Shown here: in pieces, positions 6,508 to 14,300 of the stretch
How positions within the stretch are numbered: the stretch's first letter is position 1
Layout: each line of letters starts with the position of its first letter
Origin: Kiritimatiellales bacterium
GTDB taxonomy: Bacteria; Verrucomicrobiota; Kiritimatiellia; Kiritimatiellales; Pontiellaceae
DNA length: 15,389 nt
NCBI GenBank assembly: GCA_030630445.1
Contig: DAOVNC010000029.1
Location: 1-15,389, forward strand
Reading direction: 5' to 3'
Position numbers and translations under genes: made by a program
Notes under the pieces: model-generated
Told to the model about the DNA's origin: nothing
Database searches by the model: none
What the model saw: the letters and a program-made list of their open reading frames with translations, nothing else

Positions 6508-7409
6508 TTGACGATGTACCCCTTGGCGCTGGCGGCCAGATAGATGTTGCCTTTGCTGTCGACGGCTACCGGGATGAAGCTGCATCCCTTTACCAGTTCC
6601 TCGACGCCATCGATCAGCTGAGCATTCTTGCCGTTGGCATCGTAGATCTTGATGCGGGTGGGGTCTTTTTCGACGGTCAGGATTCCGCCGCCGGGCAGGT
6701 AGCCTGCACTGACGGGGTTGCAGCAACCCTGAAAATCGTCCATCCCGCGCCCGCGCTGGCCGAATTCCTTCAATAGCTTTCCGTCGAGGTCGAACTGCTG
6801 GAGCTTGAACGCGCCAAGGTTGGAGACCGCAATGGTGTTATCGGGCGCCTCGCAGAAGTCGAAGATGCCGCAGCAGAGCCGCAAGCCCTTTTTGATCCGC
6901 CCGGTCTCCTTGCCCGTTTCCGCATCCATGAGCACCAGCGCCCTCGCTGTGAGATCGGCAACCACCAGCGTATCGCCGACCATCCGCGCGGCTTTGGCCG
7001 ATTTTAGATTATCGAACTTCATGGTTTTCAGTTTCTTGCCCGAGGCATCGAATATGCCGCATTCCACGCCGATCGGGATCTGAACCGTTCGCATGCGCGC
7101 GCCGGACTTTACCTTTTTCTCCTCCGTCAGGGTGGAAAAGATGTGGAGGTTCCCATCGGAATCCACGGCCATGGCTCCCGTATTCTTCATGCCTGTATCG
7201 ATGGTGGACACAAGCGATCCGTCGGAACTGAAGATCGTCACCTTGCCGTTGTTTTCCAGTGCGCAGAGGGTATCGCCCGCACCGATGGCAATCTGGCTAA
7301 CGGGGCCGATCTTGCCTTTTCCGATGTGCCCGTCGACGCGGTAGTTCGCCAAGGCTGACGCTCCGGAAAGCAATAGGGCTGTGCACAGAATTGAGCTAGT
7401 CATCTTCAT
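6495..7409 (-). CDS. Secreted NHL-type beta-propeller protein with paired cysteines
   Basis: A 304-residue protein with a signal peptide (MKMTSSILCTALLLSGASALA, cleavage after residue 21). It is followed by about six repeats of the blade type VDSDGNLHIF, VAVDSKGNIYLA and KLQQFDLDGKLLKEFG, as in NHL/6-bladed propellers that bind proteins or ligands. Cysteines cluster unusually: RLCCGIFDFC (179, 180, 186), FQGCCNP (229, 230), KGCSF (276) and a near-terminal KC (302), besides Cys117. They may bind metal or a cofactor, or form redox disulfides; this is inference. The start at 7409 has AAAGGAGA (7417-7424) upstream; an extension to 7547 has no such support. It is the first gene of the operon that continues with the binding protein, ferredoxin and NapH-like genes, so it is a likely extracytoplasmic partner or terminal component of that electron chain. 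Confidence 0.8.
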   Translation of the reverse strand: MKMTSSILCTALLLSGASALANYRVDGHIGKGKIGPVSQIAIGAGDTLCALENNGKVTIFSSDGSLVSTIDTGMKNTGAMAVDSDGNLHIFSTLTEEKKVKSGARMRTVQIPIGVECGIFDASGKKLKTMKFDNLKSAKAARMVGDTLVVADLTARALVLMDAETGKETGRIKKGLRLCCGIFDFCEAPDNTIAVSNLGAFKLQQFDLDGKLLKEFGQRGRGMDDFQGCCNPVSAGYLPGGGILTVEKDPTRIKIYDANGKNAQLIDGVEELVKGCSFIPVAVDSKGNIYLAASAKGYIVKCVP

Positions 7410-7636
7410 GGTGGAATCTCCTTTGGTGGTGAAAGCCGACAAGTATAAAGGGATTGCAATATTCACCACTACCAAAAAAAGGAGCGCACGCTTCTTTAGA
7501 CAAAAACCCAAGAGAGAGGCCGACGTCGGAATCCAGCATAAATCCAAAGAGTAAACCGTTCAGCAACGGATACCGTTTCGTCACAGGTCAGGCCCGTTTT
7601 CCCTATGAACTTGAACAGCTGGTTGAAAACGATAGG
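7410..7636 (-). promoter_or_regulatory. Upstream region of the propeller operon with a weak -10 candidate
   Basis: This 227-bp gap separates the DUF3820 gene from the Fe-S operon. On the minus strand a TATACT (complement of 7442-7447) lies 32 bases before the ATG at 7409, a reasonable -10 element, but no convincing -35 is found at 16-18 bp. A small hairpin AACGG-TAT-CCGTT (near 7567-7579) without a T-run lies between. No further gene is seen: the short frames here lack start signals and family features. Confidence 0.3.
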
Positions 7637-7858
7637 TCAGCGGAGTCGGTCGAAGAGGTGTTCGAGGCCGTTGGCCTTGATGACATAAACCGTCTCAAGC
7701 TGGCGGCCAAGCTTGCCACCGGGAAAGCCCTTTTGCTTGAACCAGACAACGTAGGGTTCGGGCAGGTCGATGAGGAGCCGGCCGGCATATTTTCCGAACG
7801 GCATCTTGGCTTGCGCGAGTTCGAGCAGAAATTTGGGATCGGGGGTCGGTTCTTCCAT
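7637..7858 (-). CDS. Small DUF3820 family protein
   Basis: A 73-residue protein whose core MPFGKYAGRLLIDLPEPYVVW followed by FKQKGFPGGKLG matches the DUF3820 signature (MPFGKYKG...DLPxxYLxWF...GxLG). The family is small, probably cytoplasmic, and has no proven enzymatic role; some members are labelled as putative quorum-sensing-regulated virulence factors on thin evidence. The start at 7858 gives full family length. No clear Shine-Dalgarno precedes it; instead the 31-base gap to the phosphodiesterase gene is a four-unit heptamer repeat. It is last in the minus-strand run starting with the kinase, and may be an unrelated passenger. A longer frame to 8110 simply overlaps the phosphodiesterase gene out of frame. 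Confidence 0.85.
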   Translation of the reverse strand: MEEPTPDPKFLLELAQAKMPFGKYAGRLLIDLPEPYVVWFKQKGFPGGKLGRQLETVYVIKANGLEHLFDRLR

Positions 7859-7860
7859 GG

Positions 7861-7888
7861 TGAATGACGAGTGAGCCGTGAGGCGTGA
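7861..7888. repeat. Degenerate heptamer tandem repeat (four units ending in RTGA)
   Basis: The gap between the phosphodiesterase stop and the DUF3820 start is almost exactly four 7-base units on the plus strand: tgaatga, cgagtga, gccgtga, ggcgtga. On the transcribed strand this reads as TCAC/TCAT every seven bases. It occupies the place where a ribosome binding site would be expected. Confidence 0.55.
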
Positions 7889-7889
7889 T

Positions 7890-9047
7890 TTATTGGATGC
7901 CCAGTTCGTTGAGCATGAGCTGGTGGATGTGCTGGATCTTTGTGACGGACTTTGGAATGGGGCGGTTGGATGAGATCGATGCGAATGAATCCGGATCTTC
8001 GGGGCGGTAGCCGTGCATGCCTTTGACCTGTTTGGCGCCCATGAAGCTGGGCACGATCTGGATGCCGGAATCCATAAGGAAAACAAGGTCGCCGTATTGC
8101 CCGTCTTCAAAGTAGACCCCGTGTTCTTTCAGTTTGCTATCGGAAAGAATGCGCCCCTTGGGGTGATTCGCCAGTGCTTCGGCGATGGGCGCGCACGGTT
8201 TTTCGTCGAGGAACCAGAAGCGTGCCATGGTGGAGTCGTAGAAGGCGACGTAGTCCTTGTTCCATTCGAGGCCGAGGGCTTCGATGTCGGCGGCAAGGTT
8301 GTAGCCTTCGGTCACGTTGTGCATGCCATGGTCGGTGAAGACATACCACGCGACCTCGTTGTAGTTTTCCTCGGCGGCATCGAGCAGGGTGCGGATTTTC
8401 CCGTCGTACCACTGCATCAGCCTTCCGATATTCGGGTCGTCGTTTCCGACGGCGTGCATGAGGGCGTCGAGGCGACCGAGCGAGCAGTAGGCAAAGTCGA
8501 TGCGCTGGTTCTGGATGTCGGACATCAGCCGTTCGCAGCGGATCTCGTCGCCGACGTCGCTGTCGTGGACATGGTAGGGGATGCTGTTTTCCGTCATTCG
8601 GTCGAAGATGGTTTTGCCCTTGGGCAGGCCGCCGGGCTCCCAGATCCGTTTTTGTTCGGCATAGTTGAAGAGCGGCAGGTGTTCGAAGGGAACTCCGTAG
8701 ATTTGGAAATACCCGGTGAAACCGCAAGCCTTCTTAATCCATTTGCCCATGCGATGCCGGACGCGTCCACGCCGGAAGAGGGTGTCCGGGAGGAAACGCA
8801 GGTGGCGGACCCATTTATACGGGCAACCTTCGGGGTCGTAGTAGAATGACGACCAAAGGCCGTGCTCGCCGGGCGTTAGCCCGGAGATGATGGAGGGGTC
8901 GCAGGCCGAGGAGTAGCCGAGGATGGTTTCAAGCGGTTTGCTATCCTGGACCAGGCCTCGCAGGAATTCGGGGTGGCGTTGCTTTACCTCCCAGCCAAAG
9001 GCATCGATGAAGATGAACAAGCTCAGTTTTTCCTTTTTGGCGTGCAT
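7890..9047 (-). CDS. Alkaline-phosphatase-superfamily phosphodiesterase/pyrophosphatase
   Basis: A 385-residue soluble protein without a signal peptide. Metal and nucleophile motifs of the type I phosphodiesterase/NPP group appear in order: FIFIDAFGW (Asp15), GYSSACDPSIISGLTPGEHG (Ser46/Ser47 as candidate nucleophile), DALMH (Asp194, His198), TDHGMHN (Asp239, His240, His243) and GMHGY (His345). These form the two-metal site that hydrolyses phosphodiesters or phosphomonoesters; the substrate is not predictable, though a nucleotide-activated or lipid-linked intermediate from the neighbouring enzymes is plausible. The start at 9047 has GGAGG eight bases upstream and shares one base with the stop (TGATG) of the nucleotidyltransferase gene, indicating coupled translation. 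Its cytoplasmic nature suggests biosynthesis rather than nutrient scavenging. Confidence 0.85.
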   Translation of the reverse strand: MHAKKEKLSLFIFIDAFGWEVKQRHPEFLRGLVQDSKPLETILGYSSACDPSIISGLTPGEHGLWSSFYYDPEGCPYKWVRHLRFLPDTLFRRGRVRHRMGKWIKKACGFTGYFQIYGVPFEHLPLFNYAEQKRIWEPGGLPKGKTIFDRMTENSIPYHVHDSDVGDEIRCERLMSDIQNQRIDFAYCSLGRLDALMHAVGNDDPNIGRLMQWYDGKIRTLLDAAEENYNEVAWYVFTDHGMHNVTEGYNLAADIEALGLEWNKDYVAFYDSTMARFWFLDEKPCAPIAEALANHPKGRILSDSKLKEHGVYFEDGQYGDLVFLMDSGIQIVPSFMGAKQVKGMHGYRPEDPDSFASISSNRPIPKSVTKIQHIHQLMLNELGIQ

Positions 9048-10060
9048 CAGGAAAACCTCCGCTGTAGCTCATAGAACTTTTCAACAAAGTGGTCGTGGCA
9101 AAAAAGAATTTGCCCCAGCAGGATTTGATCGGGTTCGTCGGTCAGTAGCTCCTGCAATGCGTCGTACATCCGCAGGCGCGGGTGGGAGAGCAGGGGGCAG
9201 CCGTTCCATCGCAGGTTCAGCGCGATTGCTTTCAGCATCGAACACTCTCTTCCGGCAACCTGCGCCCGGTACCACGGAAAGAAGCGCAGGAACACCTCGC
9301 GTGTAGTTTTGAACTCGTTGACCAAATCAAAATCGACGAGGGAGTGGAAGTCGCCCCATTCCTTCAGTTCGATGGCCTTCGAATATCCGGCGATCACAAC
9401 GTCTCTGTCCGGGATGGTGCCAATGGATTTGATTCGCGGTTTTTTTGCGGTGTAGGAAAGGTCGTATTTCCCCTCGGCAAGCAGGGCGCAGTCGCCGAAG
9501 GCCAGTCGGACTTTAAAAATGAATTTGATGAAACGGATGCGCTCTCCTTCGTTCAGGGGTTTTGGGTTGGCGAGGCGTTGCTGGAGGTCGAGCAACAACT
9601 TGCCGCGGTTCATGAGCAGGCGGGAACCTTCGGAGAGGGGAAGGGCACCGTGCGGATAGTTGGGCAGGGTGGAGAGTATGTTTTCATCGCCCCAGACGAC
9701 TTTATGCCCGTATTTCATTTCATAGTTGAGCAGAGAAAATTCACACCTGCGCAGGTGTGAACGTGGGTAGGGGCAGAGGTCGACGGGCAGGCCCAGTTCG
9801 GTCGTGAGCCGGATTTCCAAGGTTCGGAGTTTTTCGCGGACGGCCTTCGTGAGCCGATCGACAACCACGACGAGGTCGTAGTCGTTGAACGGGCTTTGCG
9901 ATCCGTCGGGATTAATGAACGGGGTTCCCTCGCCGCGTCCGTAGCCGCCGAGCAGCACGCCTGCCAGGCTGCATGGCGAAGCGGCTTCGGCAATGCGCCG
10001 CAGGTCTGCATGGATCCGCGCATCCAGTTCCGTCGATCCTTTGATCGTGTACGTGCTCAC
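9047..10060 (-). CDS. Pol-beta-superfamily nucleotidyltransferase
   Basis: A 337-residue protein with the nucleotidyltransferase signature near its N-terminus: LLGGYGRGEGT (residues 37-46) followed by NDYDLVVVVDR with Asp60 and Asp62 as metal ligands. The remaining ~240 residues are mostly helical, with a basic stretch and a well-formed C-terminus. Such enzymes transfer a nucleotidyl group to small molecules or proteins; here the acceptor is unknown. A GTG start at 10060 is chosen because it overlaps the glycosyltransferase stop as GTGA and has AAAGAGGG six bases upstream; the frame stays open to 10192 but that part overlaps the glycosyltransferase. The following phosphodiesterase gene starts on its stop codon. 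A toxin or antiphage nucleotidyltransferase is possible but not favoured, since no antitoxin is adjacent. Confidence 0.8.
   Translation of the reverse strand: MSTYTIKGSTELDARIHADLRRIAEAASPCSLAGVLLGGYGRGEGTPFINPDGSQSPFNDYDLVVVVDRLTKAVREKLRTLEIRLTTELGLPVDLCPYPRSHLRRCEFSLLNYEMKYGHKVVWGDENILSTLPNYPHGALPLSEGSRLLMNRGKLLLDLQQRLANPKPLNEGERIRFIKFIFKVRLAFGDCALLAEGKYDLSYTAKKPRIKSIGTIPDRDVVIAGYSKAIELKEWGDFHSLVDFDLVNEFKTTREVFLRFFPWYRAQVAGRECSMLKAIALNLRWNGCPLLSHPRLRMYDALQELLTDEPDQILLGQILFCHDHFVEKFYELQRRFS
9740..9761. repeat. Perfect 22-bp palindrome inside the nucleotidyltransferase gene
   Basis: The half-site TTCACACCTGC is followed directly by its exact reverse complement GCAGGTGTGAA with no spacer. It encodes Ser-His-Leu-Arg-Arg-Cys-Glu on the coding strand. 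A perfect 22-base palindrome is rare by chance; it may be an operator-like binding site or a coincidence of codons. Confidence 0.85.
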
Positions 10061-10887
10061 CGGGAACCCTCTTTGATGCCTCGATGCAGTCCGGCGTGGA
10101 TGGTGACGCGGTAGGCGATGTTGTAAGGGATGGTGCGAAATTGCCGTTGCCGACAAGCGAACACAATGTCGCGCACAAGTTCGCGGATGCAAAGGTAGAG
10201 CCTATGCCCAATCGCCGAAGTCTGCCCTTCGGTTGAGGCGAAGGCCATGCCCTGCCGAAACTTTTTGTAGAACAATCCCGTTAAGGAATAGTTGTGCGAG
10301 TGCTCAACCCCGGATTCCGGCACGAGTTGGAGATCGGCGCCAAATGTGTTGCAGGAGGTTGCCCAAATGACGTCTTCGGCATAGCCATGGTTATGGAAAT
10401 TATGCCGTTCCCACAGCACTCGATTGAAGGCGCAGGCGACGGCGGAGAAAAAGCCGTCGCGGATATGGTTTGGGTCGTAGGCGCGCTGGTAGTCGTAGGC
10501 GACGATGAAATACGCATCGGGGCGGGCCACTTGACGGCTGAAGGTGGCGTCGGCGGTCCCGTCGAGAACGGGGCGAACGAGTTTTTCGAGCCAATCCTCG
10601 GAGAGGGGAACCGCATCGGCATTCAGCAGTATGATCGTTTGGTGGTCGATGCGGGCAATGGCGTCGTTCAGCACCTTTCCGGGCTCATAGTCTTCGGGGG
10701 GGATTTCGATGAGGTGGTCGGCGTCGCAATATTCCCGCAACAGATCGAGGGAGCCATCGGTGGAGCCGGAGTCGATGGCGAAGAGTTCAAAGTCGGTGAA
10801 GGTTTGGCGCTTGAGCATATCGAGCGCGGCACGCACATGCGGCATTTCGTTTTTCGACCGCACGATGATGGCTACTAGGGGAGGCAT
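10057..10887 (-). CDS. Family 2 glycosyltransferase
   Basis: A 276-residue GT-A fold protein: nucleotide-binding opening VAIIVRSKNEMPHVRAALDM, FELFAIDSGSTDGS (Asp39, Asp44), and LLNADAVP where Asp91 stands for the metal-binding DxD. These are followed by a rhamnosyltransferase-like acceptor region with FFSAVACAFNRVLWE and YAEDVIWA (the ED pair is a likely catalytic base). It transfers a sugar from an NDP donor to a cell-surface or lipid-linked acceptor, at the cytoplasmic face of the membrane. No membrane segments are clear. The start at 10887 gives the standard GT2 N-terminus, although no strong ribosome site precedes it. It lies 38 bp after the response regulator and overlaps the nucleotidyltransferase by four bases. 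Confidence 0.88.
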   Translation of the reverse strand: MPPLVAIIVRSKNEMPHVRAALDMLKRQTFTDFELFAIDSGSTDGSLDLLREYCDADHLIEIPPEDYEPGKVLNDAIARIDHQTIILLNADAVPLSEDWLEKLVRPVLDGTADATFSRQVARPDAYFIVAYDYQRAYDPNHIRDGFFSAVACAFNRVLWERHNFHNHGYAEDVIWATSCNTFGADLQLVPESGVEHSHNYSLTGLFYKKFRQGMAFASTEGQTSAIGHRLYLCIRELVRDIVFACRQRQFRTIPYNIAYRVTIHAGLHRGIKEGSR

Positions 10888-10925
10888 GGCGGGGTTGGCC
10901 GATTACCAGCATCTTTGGGCGTGGT

Positions 10926-11327
10926 TTAGACGGCATTTCCTTCTGTCGCGGTCGCCAACGCCTTGATGCACTTGACCAGTAGCGTGAGAACCCGGACGGG
11001 TTTGAGGAATACATGCTCCGGACGCATGCCCAGAGCCTGGAGTTTTTCGGAAAGGTTGTAGGAGATGGAGCCGGTATAGATGATGTGGCGCTGTTCGGGA
11101 TAGCGTTCGCGGGCCTGGAGAATCAGGTCCTCACCGCTCATGCCGGGCAGGCGCAGATCGACGATGCATACGTCGTATTCATTGTTTTTCATTAGATCCA
11201 GTGCTTCTTCCGCACTCTCGGCGGCGGATGCATTGAAGCCATAATCCTCAAGGAAAGCCGTCAGGCTCATGCAGATAGCGGGTTCGTCGTCGATGACCAG
11301 CACGTGTATAGTTGAGAAATCTTTCAT
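10926..11327 (-). CDS. Single-domain response regulator (receiver only)
   Basis: A 133-residue CheY-like receiver: acidic pair Asp13-Asp14 (VIDDEP), phosphoacceptor Asp57 (VCIVDLRLPGMSG), Thr85 (IIYTGS) and Lys109 (FLKPV). There is no DNA-binding or enzymatic output domain, so it must act through protein contact or a phosphorelay. The start at 11327 has AAAGGA six bases upstream; an extension to 11426 would overlap the kinase gene. It follows the giant histidine kinase by 61 bp and precedes the glycosyltransferase by 38 bp, so it is most likely the kinase's partner and may control the enzymes co-transcribed with it. Confidence 0.92.
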   Translation of the reverse strand: MKDFSTIHVLVIDDEPAICMSLTAFLEDYGFNASAAESAEEALDLMKNNEYDVCIVDLRLPGMSGEDLILQARERYPEQRHIIYTGSISYNLSEKLQALGMRPEHVFLKPVRVLTLLVKCIKALATATEGNAV

Positions 11328-11388
11328 TGGAAGTCCTTTAAAACGGAAAACTATACAACGAGCGGCAAATAAAACCCAAGCTCTAAAA

Positions 11389-14300
11389 TCAAAGCCGGAG
11401 ACCCCATCTGGTTTGCCGGTGCTCAAACGGGATGCGGATGCTGAAGCACGTTCCTTTGCCTGGGGTCGAACGGACCAGCATGCTTCCTCCGTGGTTTTCC
11501 GTAATGATGAAATAGGAAACCGAAAGCCCCAGGCCGGTGCCCTGCCCGACCTCTTTGGTGGTGAAAAACGGCTCGAATGCGCGTTTGCGGGTTTCGGCGT
11601 CCATGCCGGGGCCGTTGTCCTCCACTTCGATCAATGCCATGCTTGCTTCGCGTTTGAGGCGCAACGTGATCCGCGGCTCCTTCGAGTCGTCTGCTTGTTC
11701 CGCCATCGCCTGTGCGCTATTGGTCAGCAGGTTGAGGATCACTTGTTGGATTTGGCTCCCTTCGCACGGGATGAGATCCAGCGTATCATCGTATTTCCGC
11801 TTGATCCGGATATGGCGGAAGTCGAAACGCTTTTTCAGGTTATAGTCGTTCGAGGCCAGCTCGATACTTCGCTCCAGCAATTCTTCGAGGTTGTTCTGCG
11901 CAAAGTGGGCTTCGTCCTTGCGGCTGAAGCTGAGCATGTTGTCGACAATCTTGGCGGCGCGCCGCCCAGCCTCGGTGATGGAGTCCATCATCTTGAGCAG
12001 GTCGCGGTCGTGCATGTAGGCCTGGATGGCTTCGAGCGAAGTTCCGGCCTCCGTGGCGGCGTTCAGGTTGCGCTCGGTGTTGTGGGTGATGCGGTTGCGC
12101 ATGACCTGCAGGTTTTGCAGAATACCTGCCAGGGGATTGTTGATTTCGTGCGCCATGCCGGCGGCCAGCCCGCCGACCGACATCATTTTTTCGGACTGCA
12201 CCATCATTTCCTCGATGCGTACGCGGTCAGTGACATCGTCGATGCGGATCACGGCGCCATCGTCCCCGTCGGTGGTGAGCGGGTAGACGGTGACATCGGC
12301 AAAACGCTGTTCGCCGCCGATGATGCAGGGGATGTGCTCGTCGTGTTGCAGTTCCCGGTTGCCGATGGATTTGAGGATCCTCCCCATTTCGTTCCCAAGG
12401 TCGGGGAAGACTTCTTCAAGCCGTTTCCCTTGGGCCTGTTTGGCCGATGTGCCGGTCATGCGCTCGGCCTCGCGGTTCCATTGCATCACATGGCTATCCG
12501 CATCCACGCCCACGAGGATCGAGGGCATTGAATTAATGATATTGCTTAGTAGGTTGCGCAGTTTGAGTAGTTCCTTTGTGGCGTGCAGGCGCTCGAGTTC
12601 AGCGGCGGTACGACCCGCAAAAACCTGCATGATCGATATGGCGAACTCCAAATCTTCGATCGGGTTCTTGTACATCGCCACCATGCAACCCAACGGCTTT
12701 TCCTCCGAGTCGACCAGCGGGATGCCGATATAGCTTTTGACCTCCCGGGACTGGATCAACCTGGTATCCGGAAACTTTTCGTGGACATCCGAAAAACAGA
12801 CGCAGGCCGTCCCCTCCATCACCTGCTTGCAGGGGGAGTTGTGCAGGGTATAGTCGAAGTTGTCGACCACCTCCCCCTTATCCAAGACCGCGATGGTGCG
12901 CATGGTTTCGTGGGCCTCATCGCAATATTCGCTGATAAACGTGAAATCCGCATTGAGCGATTTCGCTAGTTGGTTCACCATCGAGTTGAAGAACTGGCGG
13001 CCCACAGCGGAAACGCCCTCCACAATGTTGCGGATGCTGTCTTCGATCAGGACGCGCTCGGTGACATCGTCCACGCGGATAACGGCACCTTCGGCATCGT
13101 TTTCGAGCAGGGGATAGACGGTGATGTCGTTATAGCGTGTGTGTGCGCCTTCGCGGACGGGAATGCGCTCCTCCTTCTGCGTGGCGCGTTCGCGGATAGC
13201 GCGTTCGACCTTGACCATTTCCTTGGCAAGTTGGGGGAAGACCTTCTTCAAGGGTTTTCCCGTGGCATCATGTGCCTTGATCCGGGTGACGCGCTCCGCT
13301 TCCCGGTTCCATTGGGTTACGCAACCGCTGACGCCTACGCCAACCAGGATCGAGGGCATGGAATCGATAATGTTGCTGAGCTGTGCACGCAACTGGCGCA
13401 GTTCTTCCCCAGCCTTTTTGCGGAAGGTAATGTTCCACGACGTGCCGAAGGTCCCGACGACCTTGCCCTTTTCGTCGTAGCGCGGAACCTTGGTGGTGAG
13501 ATACCATTGGTCACCTTCGGGCGTGGTGGAAACCTCCTCCTTTTGCATCGGCTGTTCGGTGCGCATCACTTCGAGTTCATCCTCGAACTTTTGTCGGGCC
13601 TGCTCCTCAGGCAGGAAGTCGAAGTCGGTCTTGCCCACCAGTTCGTCGGGGGGCAGGTTGACTTCGCTGGCCTTGGCGTTGTTGACCTCGATAAAGCGTC
13701 CGTCGCGATCCTTGAAATAGATCAAATCCGGCGCGTGATCCATGAATGAGCGGAACAGGTTGCGCTCGAAATCCAGCTGTTTTTCGATGGCCATGCGGTT
13801 GGTGATGTCGCGACCGATGCCGCGGTAGCCCATGATGTTCCACGCCTTGTCATAGAAGGGCACCGCACTGGTTTCAAACACAACCGTCCGCCCATTCTTG
13901 TGTTGGTTGATGTTGATCAGCGAGTGGACCGGTGCGCCCTGCTCCGCAATTTCCGCAAAGAGGGTTTTCATGGCGGCCGCTTCGGGGTGTGGCATGGTTT
14001 CCGTGAAACGTTTCCCGATCAGTTCCTGAGGCGTGTAGCCCAGCAGGTCGCCCACCTGCGGGCTGACATAGGTGAAGATGTCGTTTGTATCTACTTCCCA
14101 GATCCAATCCGAGGTGGTTTCCACCAGGTTGCGGAAACGCTCTTCGCTCTTTTTGAGCGCCGCATCGAATTCGACGCGTTCGGTAATGTCGCGCGAAACC
14201 CCGCGGAACCCGGCAAGCTGGCCGGTGTTGTCGGAAAAGGCCATGCCGCTCATTTCAAGGATGATCTTGCGGCCGTCCTTGTGGGTGTGGGTATTGACCT

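Noticed and set aside
5593..6543. 316-residue plus-strand open frame across the binding-protein gene
   Set aside because: It lies opposite two coupled minus-strand genes with recognisable families, and has no ribosome site or domain of its own.
7410..7547. N-terminal extension of the propeller protein
   Set aside because: It begins at a non-supported codon, and a strong AAAGGAGA site plus a standard signal peptide mark the start at 7409.
11962..11976. GC-only palindrome GGCGGCGCGCCGCC in the kinase gene
   Set aside because: It arises from Gly/Arg/Ala codons in a GC-rich gene; low-complexity chance symmetry is sufficient.
11269..12531. 420-residue plus-strand open frame opposite the kinase C-terminus
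   Set aside because: It is antisense to the HisKA/HATPase region, whose motifs are unmistakable.
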